Positions 41,812-49,442 of a stretch of 49,547 bases of DNA are shown piece by piece. Origin of the DNA: Oscillospiraceae bacterium (GTDB taxonomy: Bacteria > Bacillota > Clostridia > Oscillospirales > Oscillospiraceae); NCBI GenBank assembly GCA_017435525.1, contig JAFSEW010000054.1:1-49547 (forward strand), written 5' to 3'. Both the position numbers and the translations under genes were made by a program. Under the pieces are notes generated by a model. That model saw nothing but the letters and a program-made list of their open reading frames with translations, searched no databases and had not been told where the DNA came from. How positions within the stretch are numbered: position 1 is the first letter of the stretch; each line of letters starts with the position of its first letter.

Positions 41812-42737
41812 TAGTAGATATCCTCCCTCTTCTTAAGATAGATCAGCTGGATCAGGGAAATGGCTGCTATGATCAGCAGCAGGAATACCGATAGCGCCGA
41901 TCCAAGTCCGTAGTCAAAGTCCTGGAAGCCAAAGAAGAAGATTCTCTGGGTCATCAGCAGGGTGGACTTGCCGGGCATGCCCTTGGAAATGTTGTAGGGC
42001 AGTTCGTAGGCCTTGAAGCCTGCGATGGTGGTGGTGATCACATTGATGGTGATGGAGGAAGCCATCATGGGCAAGGTAATATGCCACAGCTGCTGGCGGG
42101 GCACAGCACCGTCGATGGCAGCAGCTTCGTAAAGTTCCTGGGGAATGCTCTGCAGGCCGGCCATGAACACGATGACGCACATGCCGATCTGCACCCAGGT
42201 AGAGCCGACGATAACGGCGATATTGGTCAGGCCGCGGGTTTCCAGCCAGTTGATCTTTTCCAGGCCCATGGAAACCAGAACCTTGTTGATCATGCCGTTA
42301 TTGAAGTTGTACATAATTCGCCACAGCATACCGACAACGGTGCCGGAAAGCAGGGCGGGCAGGAACCACAGAGAGCGCATCAGACCGCGGTTGATGCGGC
42401 CTTTGCCCTTCTTATCCAGTGCCAGGGCGGTAATGAAGGAGATCACGACAGTGAGGATTGTGGTGCCGATGGCGAAGGTGATGGTGGCGATCATCATTTC
42501 ATTGAAGCCATCGATCTTGGATATCTCCATGTAGTTCTTTAATGCCACATAGTTATATTCTGCATTTACGCCGTTCCAGTCGGTGAAGCTGTAGCGGACG
42601 ACCTCAGTCAGGGGCCACAGCATAAACATGGCGCACAGAATCACAGAAGGCAGAATAAACAGCATGCCAGCCCGATTTTTTCCGCGCTCCAGGGCATTGC
42701 CTCTGCGCTTGGGCAGTGTGAGCGTAGCGTTTTTCAT
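41811..42737 (-). CDS. Carbohydrate ABC permease, MalF-like
   Basis: A protein of 308 residues with an N-terminal helix, GVNAEYNYVALKNYMEI loop and the EAA motif YEAAAIDGAVPRQQLWHITLPMM. It pairs with the MalG-like protein downstream. ATG 42737 is chosen with GAGGG upstream; the frame is open to 42911, but that includes the hairpin region. Spacer to the binding-protein gene is 252 nt. Confidence 0.92.
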   Translation of the reverse strand: MKNATLTLPKRRGNALERGKNRAGMLFILPSVILCAMFMLWPLTEVVRYSFTDWNGVNAEYNYVALKNYMEISKIDGFNEMMIATITFAIGTTILTVVISFITALALDKKGKGRINRGLMRSLWFLPALLSGTVVGMLWRIMYNFNNGMINKVLVSMGLEKINWLETRGLTNIAVIVGSTWVQIGMCVIVFMAGLQSIPQELYEAAAIDGAVPRQQLWHITLPMMASSITINVITTTIAGFKAYELPYNISKGMPGKSTLLMTQRIFFFGFQDFDYGLGSALSVFLLLIIAAISLIQLIYLKKREDIY

Positions 42738-42903
42738 AGGATCCCTCATTTCATATGGTGTGTATCTCTCAGGCACTGATAAAGCGCATAGCGCAGCACA
42801 GCAATCAGTATCCTTTTTCTTATCTCTCTTCAGCGGTTTTGCGTCAGCAGGAAAGCAGTTGGTCGGAGAATTTCCAAAAACTGGTCGCGTGCTGTTTGAA
42901 TTT

Positions 42904-42938
42904 TGCCCCACTGGAGGGCAGGAACCTCCAGTGGGGCA
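42904..42938 (-). promoter_or_regulatory. Strong hairpin between binding-protein and permease genes
   Basis: A perfect 14-bp stem (42904-42917 with 42925-42938), 7-nt loop, no T run on the minus strand. Such structures often stabilise the upstream binding-protein mRNA. The remaining 42738-42989 spacer has no gene. Confidence 0.7.
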
Positions 42939-42989
42939 GTGTTTCCCTCAATTAGTCAGGTATTGCTTTGATCAGAATCCAAATGATGC

Positions 42990-44318
42990 TTACTGGTTCT
43001 TGTAGGACTTGGGCATCATTTCGACCATCTTGTCGACCATAGCCTGAGCGTCGTTGTCGCCGGACAGCAGGCCCTTGATCATGCCGTTGGCAGCATCGGA
43101 GAACTCAGCAGCCCACAGGTTGAAGCCCATCAGAGTTGCAGGAGCAGCACCCATCTGAGCAGCCACAGGGATCATGCACTCGGGCAGCTTGATCTGGTCT
43201 TCGGTCATGCTGGTGACAACGGGAACGGTGCCACGGGCATTCTGGATGTAAGCGAAGTTCTCGCCGACGAACAGCCAGTTGAAGAAGGTCTCAACAGCGG
43301 CCTGCTCAGCAGCGGTACGGTTGGGGTTCTCGGTGACGCAGAATGCGTCCTCGGGGGAGTTGGAGATCCAGTTCACGCTGTCGCCGAAGGGAGGCAGGGA
43401 AGCGGAGATGTTCTCAACAACATTGGAGATCATGCCGGCGTTCCAGTTACCAGCCAGGCACATTGCGGCCAGGCCGTCGCCCATAGCGGTAGCAGCATCT
43501 TCTTCCAGCATGGAAGCGGAGCCTTCCAGGAAGTAAGGAGCGATCTGGTCCATTCTCTCAACCAGACCGGGGACGCCAGCCCAATCAAAGGTGCCGTTCT
43601 TGAAGTCTTCCTGATATGCCTTAACGGCATCAGCGTCGTTGAGCAGGTTGGCCAGAACCAGCTCCAGGATCATCCAGGAGGTAGTGGTCTTGCCGGCAGC
43701 GGTAACCAGAGGAGCAGCGTCGGTCTTGGCTTCGATGTCAGCGCAGCACTGCATCAGCTCAGTCCAGTTCTTGGGAGCCTCAGTCCAGCCTGCTGCGTTC
43801 AGGATGTCCATGTTGTAGAACATGCAGGAGAAAGCAGCGCCCTGGCACATACCCACGAACTTGCCGCCATGGGTGAAAGCATTCTTATAGGTGTCGGGCA
43901 TCAGAGCAGCCACATCCCAGCTGGACAGATCGGTCAGCATGTTGCCGGCGATCATGGTGTCCATGTTCTGGTTGTTGTTGCACTGAATGACATCGGGCAG
44001 GTCATTGGCAGCGATACGGGTGGTCAGGAAGGTTGCGTCTTCACCCAGGCCAACGTGCTCGACCTTGATGTTGGGGTACTCTTCTTCGAACTTAGCTTCC
44101 ATGGCATCCCATGCGTCTGCCCAGTCAACCTGAGCGATCCACACTTCGATGGTCACTTCTTCCTGCGCATCATTGCCAGCAGGAGCTTCGGGAGCCTTGG
44201 TCTGCTCGGGAGTCTTGTCATTCTCGGGAGCCTTAGTCTGCTCGGGAGCCTTCTGGCCACAAGCGACCAGACTGAAGACCATTACCAGAGCCAGCAGCAG
44301 AGCGATCAACTTTTTCAT
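42990..44318 (-). CDS. Carbohydrate-binding lipoprotein of an ABC importer (family 1)
   Basis: A protein of 442 residues. Signal peptide MKKLIALLLALVMVFSLVAC with lipobox LVAC. A low-complexity linker of APEQTK/TKAPE-like repeats (about 25-50) follows, then the sugar-binding fold with IEVWIAQVDWADAWDAMEAKFEEEYP, FVGMCQGAAFSCMFYN and MCLAGNWNAGMIS. It hands the substrate to the MalFG-like permeases. Trp and aromatic residues suggest a sugar ligand. GGAGGAAATGACAA precedes the ATG. Confidence 0.93.
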   Translation of the reverse strand: MKKLIALLLALVMVFSLVACGQKAPEQTKAPENDKTPEQTKAPEAPAGNDAQEEVTIEVWIAQVDWADAWDAMEAKFEEEYPNIKVEHVGLGEDATFLTTRIAANDLPDVIQCNNNQNMDTMIAGNMLTDLSSWDVAALMPDTYKNAFTHGGKFVGMCQGAAFSCMFYNMDILNAAGWTEAPKNWTELMQCCADIEAKTDAAPLVTAAGKTTTSWMILELVLANLLNDADAVKAYQEDFKNGTFDWAGVPGLVERMDQIAPYFLEGSASMLEEDAATAMGDGLAAMCLAGNWNAGMISNVVENISASLPPFGDSVNWISNSPEDAFCVTENPNRTAAEQAAVETFFNWLFVGENFAYIQNARGTVPVVTSMTEDQIKLPECMIPVAAQMGAAPATLMGFNLWAAEFSDAANGMIKGLLSGDNDAQAMVDKMVEMMPKSYKNQ

Positions 44319-44357
44319 TTGTCATTTCCTCCTTGATTTAGCTTTTTTACTGCGGTT

Positions 44358-45842
44358 TTACAGGCCGTAAACTGTGCCCAGCAGGTTCGCTTTCTGCTTA
44401 TACTCCGCATAAAGCGGGGCATACTTTGCAGCATTCGCGGGGTCAGGATAAATCACCCGCTCGCGAACAGCCAGACGTTTATATCCTTCTTCGACATTGG
44501 GATAGATCCCACAGCCCGTTCCCGCCATAATGGCAGCGCCCACGCACGCAAGGTCGGCGACCTCTGGAATTCGGACAGGCAGATTTGCTATGTCCGCCAC
44601 CATCTGACACCAAAGTGCACTCTTGGAGGCGCCTCCTGCGAGTTTCAGACCCTCTTTGGACGGCTTCGTCTTGAAAGACTCCATCATCCACAGTGCCTGG
44701 AACGCAACACCTTCCATAATGGCGCGGGCAATATCAAAACGGTCATGGGAAAGATCCAAGCCGATGAAAGACGCTTTGGAGAATTTGCGGCCGGGCGCCG
44801 CATTGCCGGAGAAGGGGTAGAAGAACAGACCGTCTTCCGCCGCTTTCCGCTTTGCCACCTCTTCGTTGATCACATCGAAGGGAAGCAGGCTGCCGTCGGG
44901 GGCAACCGTCAGGTTCCTGCGCCACCACTCCAGGCAGACACCGCCGGAGGACAGACTCAGCAGGCTGCCCCATTTTCCGGGAACTGCCGAAATGGACTGG
45001 GCAAGACCGGTCTCAAAGGCAGGCTCGTCGCCGATGGCGGTAACCACCCAGCAGGTACCGGAGCCGATGAGGATGTCGCCGTCCTTCAGCGCACCCGCGC
45101 CCAGAGCCACAGCGTACTGATCGTGGGCACCGGCCACCAGAACCGTGTCGGTGCTCAGGCCCAGGGCCTGAGCTGCTTCCTCGGTAAGGTTGCCGATGAC
45201 ATCGCCGGAGCGGACGATCTTGGGCAGCCGGTCTTCAGTGACACCGGCAAATTCCAGAATCTCAGGATCGTACTGACCGGTGCGGATATTGATCAGCTGG
45301 TTGTTGCCTCCGTCAGACAGGTCCACAGCGGGAATACCGGTCATTTTCATGGATATGTAGTCCGGCACGGAGAGGAACTTGGCCGTTTTCTCATAGAGCT
45401 CCGGCTCATTTTCCCGCATCCAGCGGATCTCAATGGCAAGCATTGCCTTGCCCAACCGCCAGCCGGTTTTCTGATACATGGTATCGGCTTCGCCGACCTC
45501 GCGAATATAGGCTTCTTTCTGCGCTTCTCCACGGCCGTCATTCCATACCATTGCAGGCCGGACAGGATTTCCATCCTTGTCAACCGCCACCATGGTGCCG
45601 CCCTGCAGCGACAGGGAGATGGCTGCTACCGCCTTGCCGATCTCAGGGTCTGCACAGACCTCCCGAACGGTTTCGCAGACGGCGTTCCACCAGTCCTCGG
45701 CGTTCTGCTCGCTGTAGCCCACCTGAGGGGTATGCAGCGCATAAGGCCGGTATGCATGGCCCAACAGTTCTCCGTCGGCGGAGAACAGCAGCGTCTTAGT
45801 GCCGGTGGTACCCACATCGATACCCAGCAAATATTGCTTCAT
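44358..45842 (-). CDS. FGGY family carbohydrate kinase (xylulokinase-like)
   Basis: A protein of 494 residues. Phosphate-1 DVGTTGTKTLLFS, substrate-binding LQGGTMVAVD, WNDGRG and VAGAHDQYAVALGAG, adenosine GGASKSALWCQMVADI and C-terminal VGAAIMAGTGCG. It phosphorylates a ketose or related substrate with ATP. First gene of the operon, 39 nt before the binding-protein gene; TTGGAGGTACAAGC precedes ATG. Substrate not identifiable: the operon's isomerase product is likely. Confidence 0.93.
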   Translation of the reverse strand: MKQYLLGIDVGTTGTKTLLFSADGELLGHAYRPYALHTPQVGYSEQNAEDWWNAVCETVREVCADPEIGKAVAAISLSLQGGTMVAVDKDGNPVRPAMVWNDGRGEAQKEAYIREVGEADTMYQKTGWRLGKAMLAIEIRWMRENEPELYEKTAKFLSVPDYISMKMTGIPAVDLSDGGNNQLINIRTGQYDPEILEFAGVTEDRLPKIVRSGDVIGNLTEEAAQALGLSTDTVLVAGAHDQYAVALGAGALKDGDILIGSGTCWVVTAIGDEPAFETGLAQSISAVPGKWGSLLSLSSGGVCLEWWRRNLTVAPDGSLLPFDVINEEVAKRKAAEDGLFFYPFSGNAAPGRKFSKASFIGLDLSHDRFDIARAIMEGVAFQALWMMESFKTKPSKEGLKLAGGASKSALWCQMVADIANLPVRIPEVADLACVGAAIMAGTGCGIYPNVEEGYKRLAVRERVIYPDPANAAKYAPLYAEYKQKANLLGTVYGL

Positions 45843-45857
45843 GCTTGTACCTCCAAA

Positions 45858-45876
45858 TCCCGGTATAACACCGGGA
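45858..45876 (-). promoter_or_regulatory. Leader hairpin before the kinase ribosome site
   Basis: TCCCGGT (45858-45864) pairs with ACCGGGA (45870-45876), loop 5 nt, immediately before the Shine-Dalgarno sequence on the minus-strand transcript. Confidence 0.5.
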
Positions 45877-45903
45877 CAGCGATAACATTCTACTGATAAG
45901 CTA

Positions 45904-45932
45904 AGATTAGCGCGATTTTTCTATTTTGTCAA
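45904..45932 (-). promoter_or_regulatory. Promoter of the carbohydrate operon
   Basis: On the minus strand: TTGACA (45927-45932), 17-nt spacer, TAATCT (45904-45909). Leader of about 55 nt before the kinase start. It is likely the main promoter for the 12 genes down to yjbQ. Confidence 0.8.
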
Positions 45933-45939
45933 TTTATAT

Positions 45940-46025
45940 TGACCGATTCATTCAATTATCAGCTACTTGCACAAATGAATCTTAGGAAAATTGTAGTAAT
46001 CGTCAAGGGGAAACTGACCGATTCA
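45940..46025. repeat. Two direct repeats, TGACCGATTCA, in the divergent spacer
   Basis: TGACCGATTCA at 45940-45950 and 46015-46025, 75 nt apart and in the same orientation, flanking the region upstream of the operon promoter. A shared regulator, perhaps the DeoR protein, could bind them. Confidence 0.55.
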
Positions 46026-46169
46026 GCCAAGTAAAACTCCGCCCCGAACAGGCAGCCTCCTCCCAGGGATTTATACACGCCAATGCGGATCCTTTCGTGA
46101 AAATCAAACAAAAAAAGTGATTCCGTTTTTTGAAAATGGGAGAATCCCTTTCCCCTCACCGGTTTTTCA

Positions 46170-46198
46170 TTGACAAGAAAAGTGAAAACTTTTATAGT
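46170..46198 (+). promoter_or_regulatory. Promoter of the nag-type operon
   Basis: TTGACA (46170-46175), 17-nt spacer, TATAGT (46193-46198), about 90 nt before the nagB-like start. Confidence 0.8.
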
Positions 46199-46294
46199 TA
46201 AAGCATCGCAGAGGCTGTGAACGCAAGTATCATCAGGATATGACAGAACTCTGTGCTGATCGGCGCCATTTAGTAAAATAAGGAGAATGCAACA

Positions 46295-47263
46295 ATGGGA
46301 CTTTACGATGAATTCCGCTTCCATCCCGCCCCCTGGCTGCCCCACAGCGATCTGCCGCTGGAAGAGCTGGAGCGCATCCGCAATATCAAGCGCGAGGACA
46401 TGGAATACACCAATGAAAACGGCTACAGCGTCAAGGTGGTCATTGACCCCACGCTGCACATGGTGCAGGATATGTTCTACCGGATTCTGATGTCCGATCT
46501 CAACGACACCCCCTTCTCCATGATCTGCCCTAACCAGTGGCCCGGCGCTTACAGCTCTGTTGCCAACATGCTCAACAAATTCAATGTTTCCGCCCGGAAT
46601 GTCCATGCCTTTGCCATGGATGAGTGGGCAGACGAAGATGGCAATGTGGCTCCCCTGACCTACGGCGCAGGTCTGGGCTACTCCTTTATCAACCATTTCT
46701 ATGGCCGCATCCGGGAGGATCTCCGCCCTTCCATAGAGAACTGGCATGTCCATACCAACGAGAACAAGGGTACCAATGTCTATTCCGACATGATCGACGA
46801 GATTACCGGCGGCGGCGTGGATGTGGTTTATACGGCCACCGGCTGGCCCGGCCATACTGCCTTTATCGATCCCAGAACCGAAGAATTCAAAGCTGACACG
46901 CTGGAAGAATTCTGCCGGCTTGGCTCCCGAATCGTCACCACCACGCCCCTGACCGTTTGTGAGAACTCCCTGTTCAGCCCCATGGGTGCCTCCGGCGATG
47001 TCTGGGCAGTGCCCTACAAGGCCGCCACCATCGGCCCCAGAGACATCATGCACGCCAAAGAGCGTGTGGAGCTGCACAACTTTGTCAATGCAGACGGCAG
47101 TTCCTGGCAGCGGATGGTCTCCCGGCTGGAGCTGTACGGCCCCATCACCAAGGACTTCCCCGCCTCCATTCTTCGTCTGGGCAAGGGCACCTGCTATGTG
47201 TCCGAAGCCATTGCAAAGCCCTTTGCCAGCTGGCACTGCGGTATTGAAGATAAGGATATCTGA
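46295..47263 (+). CDS. NagB-like glucosamine-6-phosphate deaminase family protein
   Basis: A protein of 322 residues, longer and more divergent than E. coli NagB (~266). The fold's landmarks: FAMDEWAD with D109/E110 in the position of the catalytic Asp region, and ATGWPGHTAFIDP where NagB has a GIGxDGHIAFNEP-type loop. It should convert glucosamine-6-phosphate to fructose-6-phosphate and ammonia, or a related amino-sugar phosphate. First gene of an operon with a GNAT protein and nagA. AAGGAGAA lies ahead of ATG 46295. A substrate variation is possible because of the divergence. Confidence 0.85.
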   Translation: MGLYDEFRFHPAPWLPHSDLPLEELERIRNIKREDMEYTNENGYSVKVVIDPTLHMVQDMFYRILMSDLNDTPFSMICPNQWPGAYSSVANMLNKFNVSARNVHAFAMDEWADEDGNVAPLTYGAGLGYSFINHFYGRIREDLRPSIENWHVHTNENKGTNVYSDMIDEITGGGVDVVYTATGWPGHTAFIDPRTEEFKADTLEEFCRLGSRIVTTTPLTVCENSLFSPMGASGDVWAVPYKAATIGPRDIMHAKERVELHNFVNADGSSWQRMVSRLELYGPITKDFPASILRLGKGTCYVSEAIAKPFASWHCGIEDKDI

Positions 47264-47270
47264 TTGCGCG

Positions 47271-47303
47271 CCGCCCTGTAAGGCATTCTTACAGGGCGGT
47301 TTT
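47271..47303 (+). terminator. Terminator-like hairpin after the nagB-like gene
   Basis: A perfect 12-bp stem (47271-47282 with 47288-47299), 5-nt loop and TTTT tail. The GNAT and nagA genes follow without another clear promoter, so partial readthrough is likely. Confidence 0.8.
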
Positions 47304-47322
47304 CCAAAAAGGAGTAACAGCA

Positions 47323-47781
47323 ATGGAAATCAAACAGGTTTTTGAAAACAAGAAGCAGTATATGGCGCTGCTGTTTCTGGCTGACGAGCAGGAGGACATG
47401 ATCGACCGCTACCTGGATGACGGTGAGATGTTTGTGCTGCTGGATCCGGAGCCGGTAGCGGAGTGTGTGGTGTGCGATCTGGGAGACGGCGTCTTTGAGA
47501 TCAAAAACATTGCCACAGACCCGGCTTTCCAGGGAAAGGGCTACGGCCGGAAGCTCATCGAATTTGTGCTGGATCACTATAAGGATCGCTGCACCCAAAT
47601 GCTGGTAGGCACCGGTGACAGTCCTCTGACAGTGCCCTTCTATAAAAAGTGCGGCTTTACGGAGCATCACCGGGTGAAGAATTTCTTTACGGACAATTAC
47701 GACCATCCCATTTTTGAGGCCGGTGTGCAGTTGGTGGATATGGTGTACCTGGTCAGGACTTATCCGGAGGGTAATGTATGA
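47323..47781 (+). CDS. GNAT family N-acetyltransferase
   Basis: A protein of 152 residues with the acetyl-CoA binding core NIATDPAFQGKGYGRKLIEF (the Q/R-x-x-G-x-G/A loop) and the late FYKKCGF. It transfers an acetyl group to an unknown small molecule or protein. AAAAAGGAGTAACAGCA precedes ATG. Its stop overlaps the nagA start by 4 nt (ATGA), so it is coupled to amino-sugar catabolism. Confidence 0.93.
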   Translation: MEIKQVFENKKQYMALLFLADEQEDMIDRYLDDGEMFVLLDPEPVAECVVCDLGDGVFEIKNIATDPAFQGKGYGRKLIEFVLDHYKDRCTQMLVGTGDSPLTVPFYKKCGFTEHHRVKNFFTDNYDHPIFEAGVQLVDMVYLVRTYPEGNV

Positions 47782-48971
47782 CTGCCATCGTCAATACCAA
47801 TCTCATCCTGGAAGACAGCATCATCTATGACGGCGTGCTGACCTTTGAAAACGGCATGATCTGCGCCCTGGGCAAGGCAGGGCAGGTAGAAATTCCCAAA
47901 GATGCCGAGATTATTGATGCCCGGGGACGCTACACAGCCCCCGGCCTCATCGATATCCACAATCACGGCGGCTGTGACCGGCTCTTCCATGAAGACCCCC
48001 GGCACTGCTGTGAATTTTTCCTGGCTCACGGCCAGACTACGGTGCTTCCTACCTTCTACTGCAACCTTACCGCAGAGCAGATGCTGGAAGGTCTTGCCAA
48101 AATCCGCAAGACCCGGCAGACGCTCCCGGGCAAGATCATCGGCGGCATCTACATGGAAGGCCCCTACATGGGCGGCTTCGGCAGCAATCAAAAACACATC
48201 CTTTGGGGCGGTGCAATCGATCCTGAGGAATACGGCCCGGTGCTGGAAGCCTTCGCAGGTTTTGCGAAAATTTGGGCCATTGATCCCGGCAGACCCGGCA
48301 TCCAGAGCTTTATGCGGGATGTCAAGGCCGCTGATCCCAATGCCATCTTTACCCTGGGGCACTCCCGGGCAACTGCCGCCCAGTGCCACCAGGTGAAAAA
48401 GTACGGCGTAAAGTTGCAGACCCACCACAACGATTCCGGCAAGGCGCCGGGTCGGGCGCAGGGTACCATGGGTGCCGGCTGCGATGAATTCACCCTCTAT
48501 GATCCCGACATCTACATGGAGCTGATCTGCGATGAAAACGGCATCCATGTGGATCCGGAGCTGATCCGGATGGTGGTGCGTGCCAAGGGTGTGGAGCGGG
48601 TGATCCTGATCACCGACCACATGGCCGACAAGGACCATTTCACCAACAACGAAGCTGAGGGCATCCTCTATGGCCCGGACCTGAACTACGATTACGAAGG
48701 ACATCTTGCCGGCAGCCATCTGACCCTGGATAACGCCTGCCGCAACCTGATGGCCCACAGTGGCTACGGTCTGTGCCACGCCATCCGCATGGCCTCCCTG
48801 AATCCGGCCAGATTACTGGGCATCGAAGATCAGGTGGGTTCTTTGGAGCCTGGCAAGAAGGCCAACCTGATCCTGATCGACGACCTGGTACATGTGGATT
48901 CCGTGTTCCTGGAAGGCCAACCCGTTGCCGGAGATGGCAAGTTGACCTTGCCGCATCAGGATCGCGGATAA
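47778..48971 (+). CDS. nagA: N-acetylglucosamine-6-phosphate deacetylase
   Basis: A protein of 397 residues. Metal-binding HxH is H61/H63 in LIDIHNHGG; the metal Glu is in YMEGPYMGGFG; later His ligands are in TLGHSRATAAQ and the THHNDS segment; and the catalytic Asp is in LITDHMADKD. It removes acetate from N-acetylglucosamine-6-phosphate, feeding the nagB-like enzyme. The start overlaps the GNAT stop (ATGA); GGAGG lies just upstream. Its terminator follows. Confidence 0.94.
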   Translation: MTAIVNTNLILEDSIIYDGVLTFENGMICALGKAGQVEIPKDAEIIDARGRYTAPGLIDIHNHGGCDRLFHEDPRHCCEFFLAHGQTTVLPTFYCNLTAEQMLEGLAKIRKTRQTLPGKIIGGIYMEGPYMGGFGSNQKHILWGGAIDPEEYGPVLEAFAGFAKIWAIDPGRPGIQSFMRDVKAADPNAIFTLGHSRATAAQCHQVKKYGVKLQTHHNDSGKAPGRAQGTMGAGCDEFTLYDPDIYMELICDENGIHVDPELIRMVVRAKGVERVILITDHMADKDHFTNNEAEGILYGPDLNYDYEGHLAGSHLTLDNACRNLMAHSGYGLCHAIRMASLNPARLLGIEDQVGSLEPGKKANLILIDDLVHVDSVFLEGQPVAGDGKLTLPHQDRG

Positions 48972-48990
48972 TACAATCGTGCAGTATCTG

Positions 48991-49034
48991 CCAAATAAAA
49001 AAAGAGAGGCATCTGCCTCTCTTTTTTTATTTGG
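48991..49034. terminator. Terminator of nagA
   Basis: A perfect 21-bp stem (48991-49011 with 49014-49034) with a 2-nt loop, with A-run and T-run sides. Bidirectional; it also fits the 3' end of the minus-strand tRNA fragment next to it. Confidence 0.92.
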
Positions 49035-49060
49035 TATAGGAGAACGGACTCGAACCGATC
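49032..49060 (-). other. tRNA 3'-end fragment on the minus strand
   Basis: Reading the minus strand gives a T-arm-like segment with TTCGAGT followed by a seven-base arm and ACCA at 49032-49035. No 5' half is present, and one T-stem pair is a mismatch. It is a remnant or mimic, not a functional tRNA. Confidence 0.6.
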
Positions 49061-49066
49061 TCAAAT

Positions 49067-49144
49067 GCAAGTGTCCAGTGGACACTTGCTGCCACCAGTG
49101 CAAACACTGGTGGCTACCTCTATTTTCTGCCGTCGGCAGAAAAT
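49067..49144. repeat. Row of three palindromes, each with a 10-bp stem
   Basis: Stems: 49067-49076 with 49080-49089 (loop AGT), 49091-49100 with 49105-49114 (loop CAAA) and 49122-49131 with 49135-49144 (loop GTC). All three stems are perfect and exactly 10 bp, but different in sequence, spaced by 1 and 7 nt. They lie between the two tRNA fragments. Confidence 0.85.
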
Positions 49145-49149
49145 GCAAA

Positions 49150-49173
49150 TCGAGTCCGGTCACCGGCACCATA
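49150..49173 (+). repeat. 24-nt copy of the tRNA-Leu 3' end and flank
   Basis: Identical to 7826-7849, the T-loop-to-CCA end of tRNA-Leu plus two flanking bases, same orientation. The 5' T-stem half is absent. It may be an attachment-site scar or a tRNA remnant. Confidence 0.85.
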
Positions 49174-49220
49174 TCGAGTGTTCATAACGGACTTAAGTTA
49201 TGGACACTCGATTTTCTTTT
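49173..49220 (+). terminator. Terminator after the tRNA-Leu fragment
   Basis: A 16-bp stem with one G-U pair (49173-49188 with 49197-49212), 8-nt loop, TTTTCTTTTT tail. It is placed as at the intact tRNA-Leu gene. The following 49221-49383 shows no gene. Confidence 0.9.
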
Positions 49221-49383
49221 TCAGCAATTTTACTGGCAGAAATGGAATTTGTATGTACAAATTCCCTGCTTGTTACGGTATCGGACAGCAACGCACCGTG
49301 CACTTTAAGCACAATCAACTTACGGTTGAGTGAAAAGTTACTGTTTGGTTGTGTAATTGCGACCTCAATCAACCTTTAAGCCA

Positions 49384-49412
49384 TTCACAAGCAGCTTTTC
49401 ACCAGTTATAAT
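49384..49412 (+). promoter_or_regulatory. Promoter of the XRE regulator gene
   Basis: TTCACA (49384-49389), 17-nt spacer, perfect TATAAT (49407-49412). Confidence 0.75.
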
Positions 49413-49442
49413 GAGGCCATCAACAACAAGGAGGCAATTGCA

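Noticed and set aside
45843-46294. Riboswitch in the divergent spacer
   Set aside because: Only a short leader hairpin and repeats are visible; no known riboswitch pattern.
44745-47323. Frames of 383 codons on plus and 454 on minus over the kinase and nagB-like genes
   Set aside because: Antisense shadows with His/Gly/Gln-rich composition.
48991-49220. CRISPR array
   Set aside because: The palindromes differ in sequence and have no regular spacers.
48813-49308. Frames on both strands reading ERTRTDLK and VPVTGLDLH
   Set aside because: They are translations of the tRNA fragments and palindromes, not genes.
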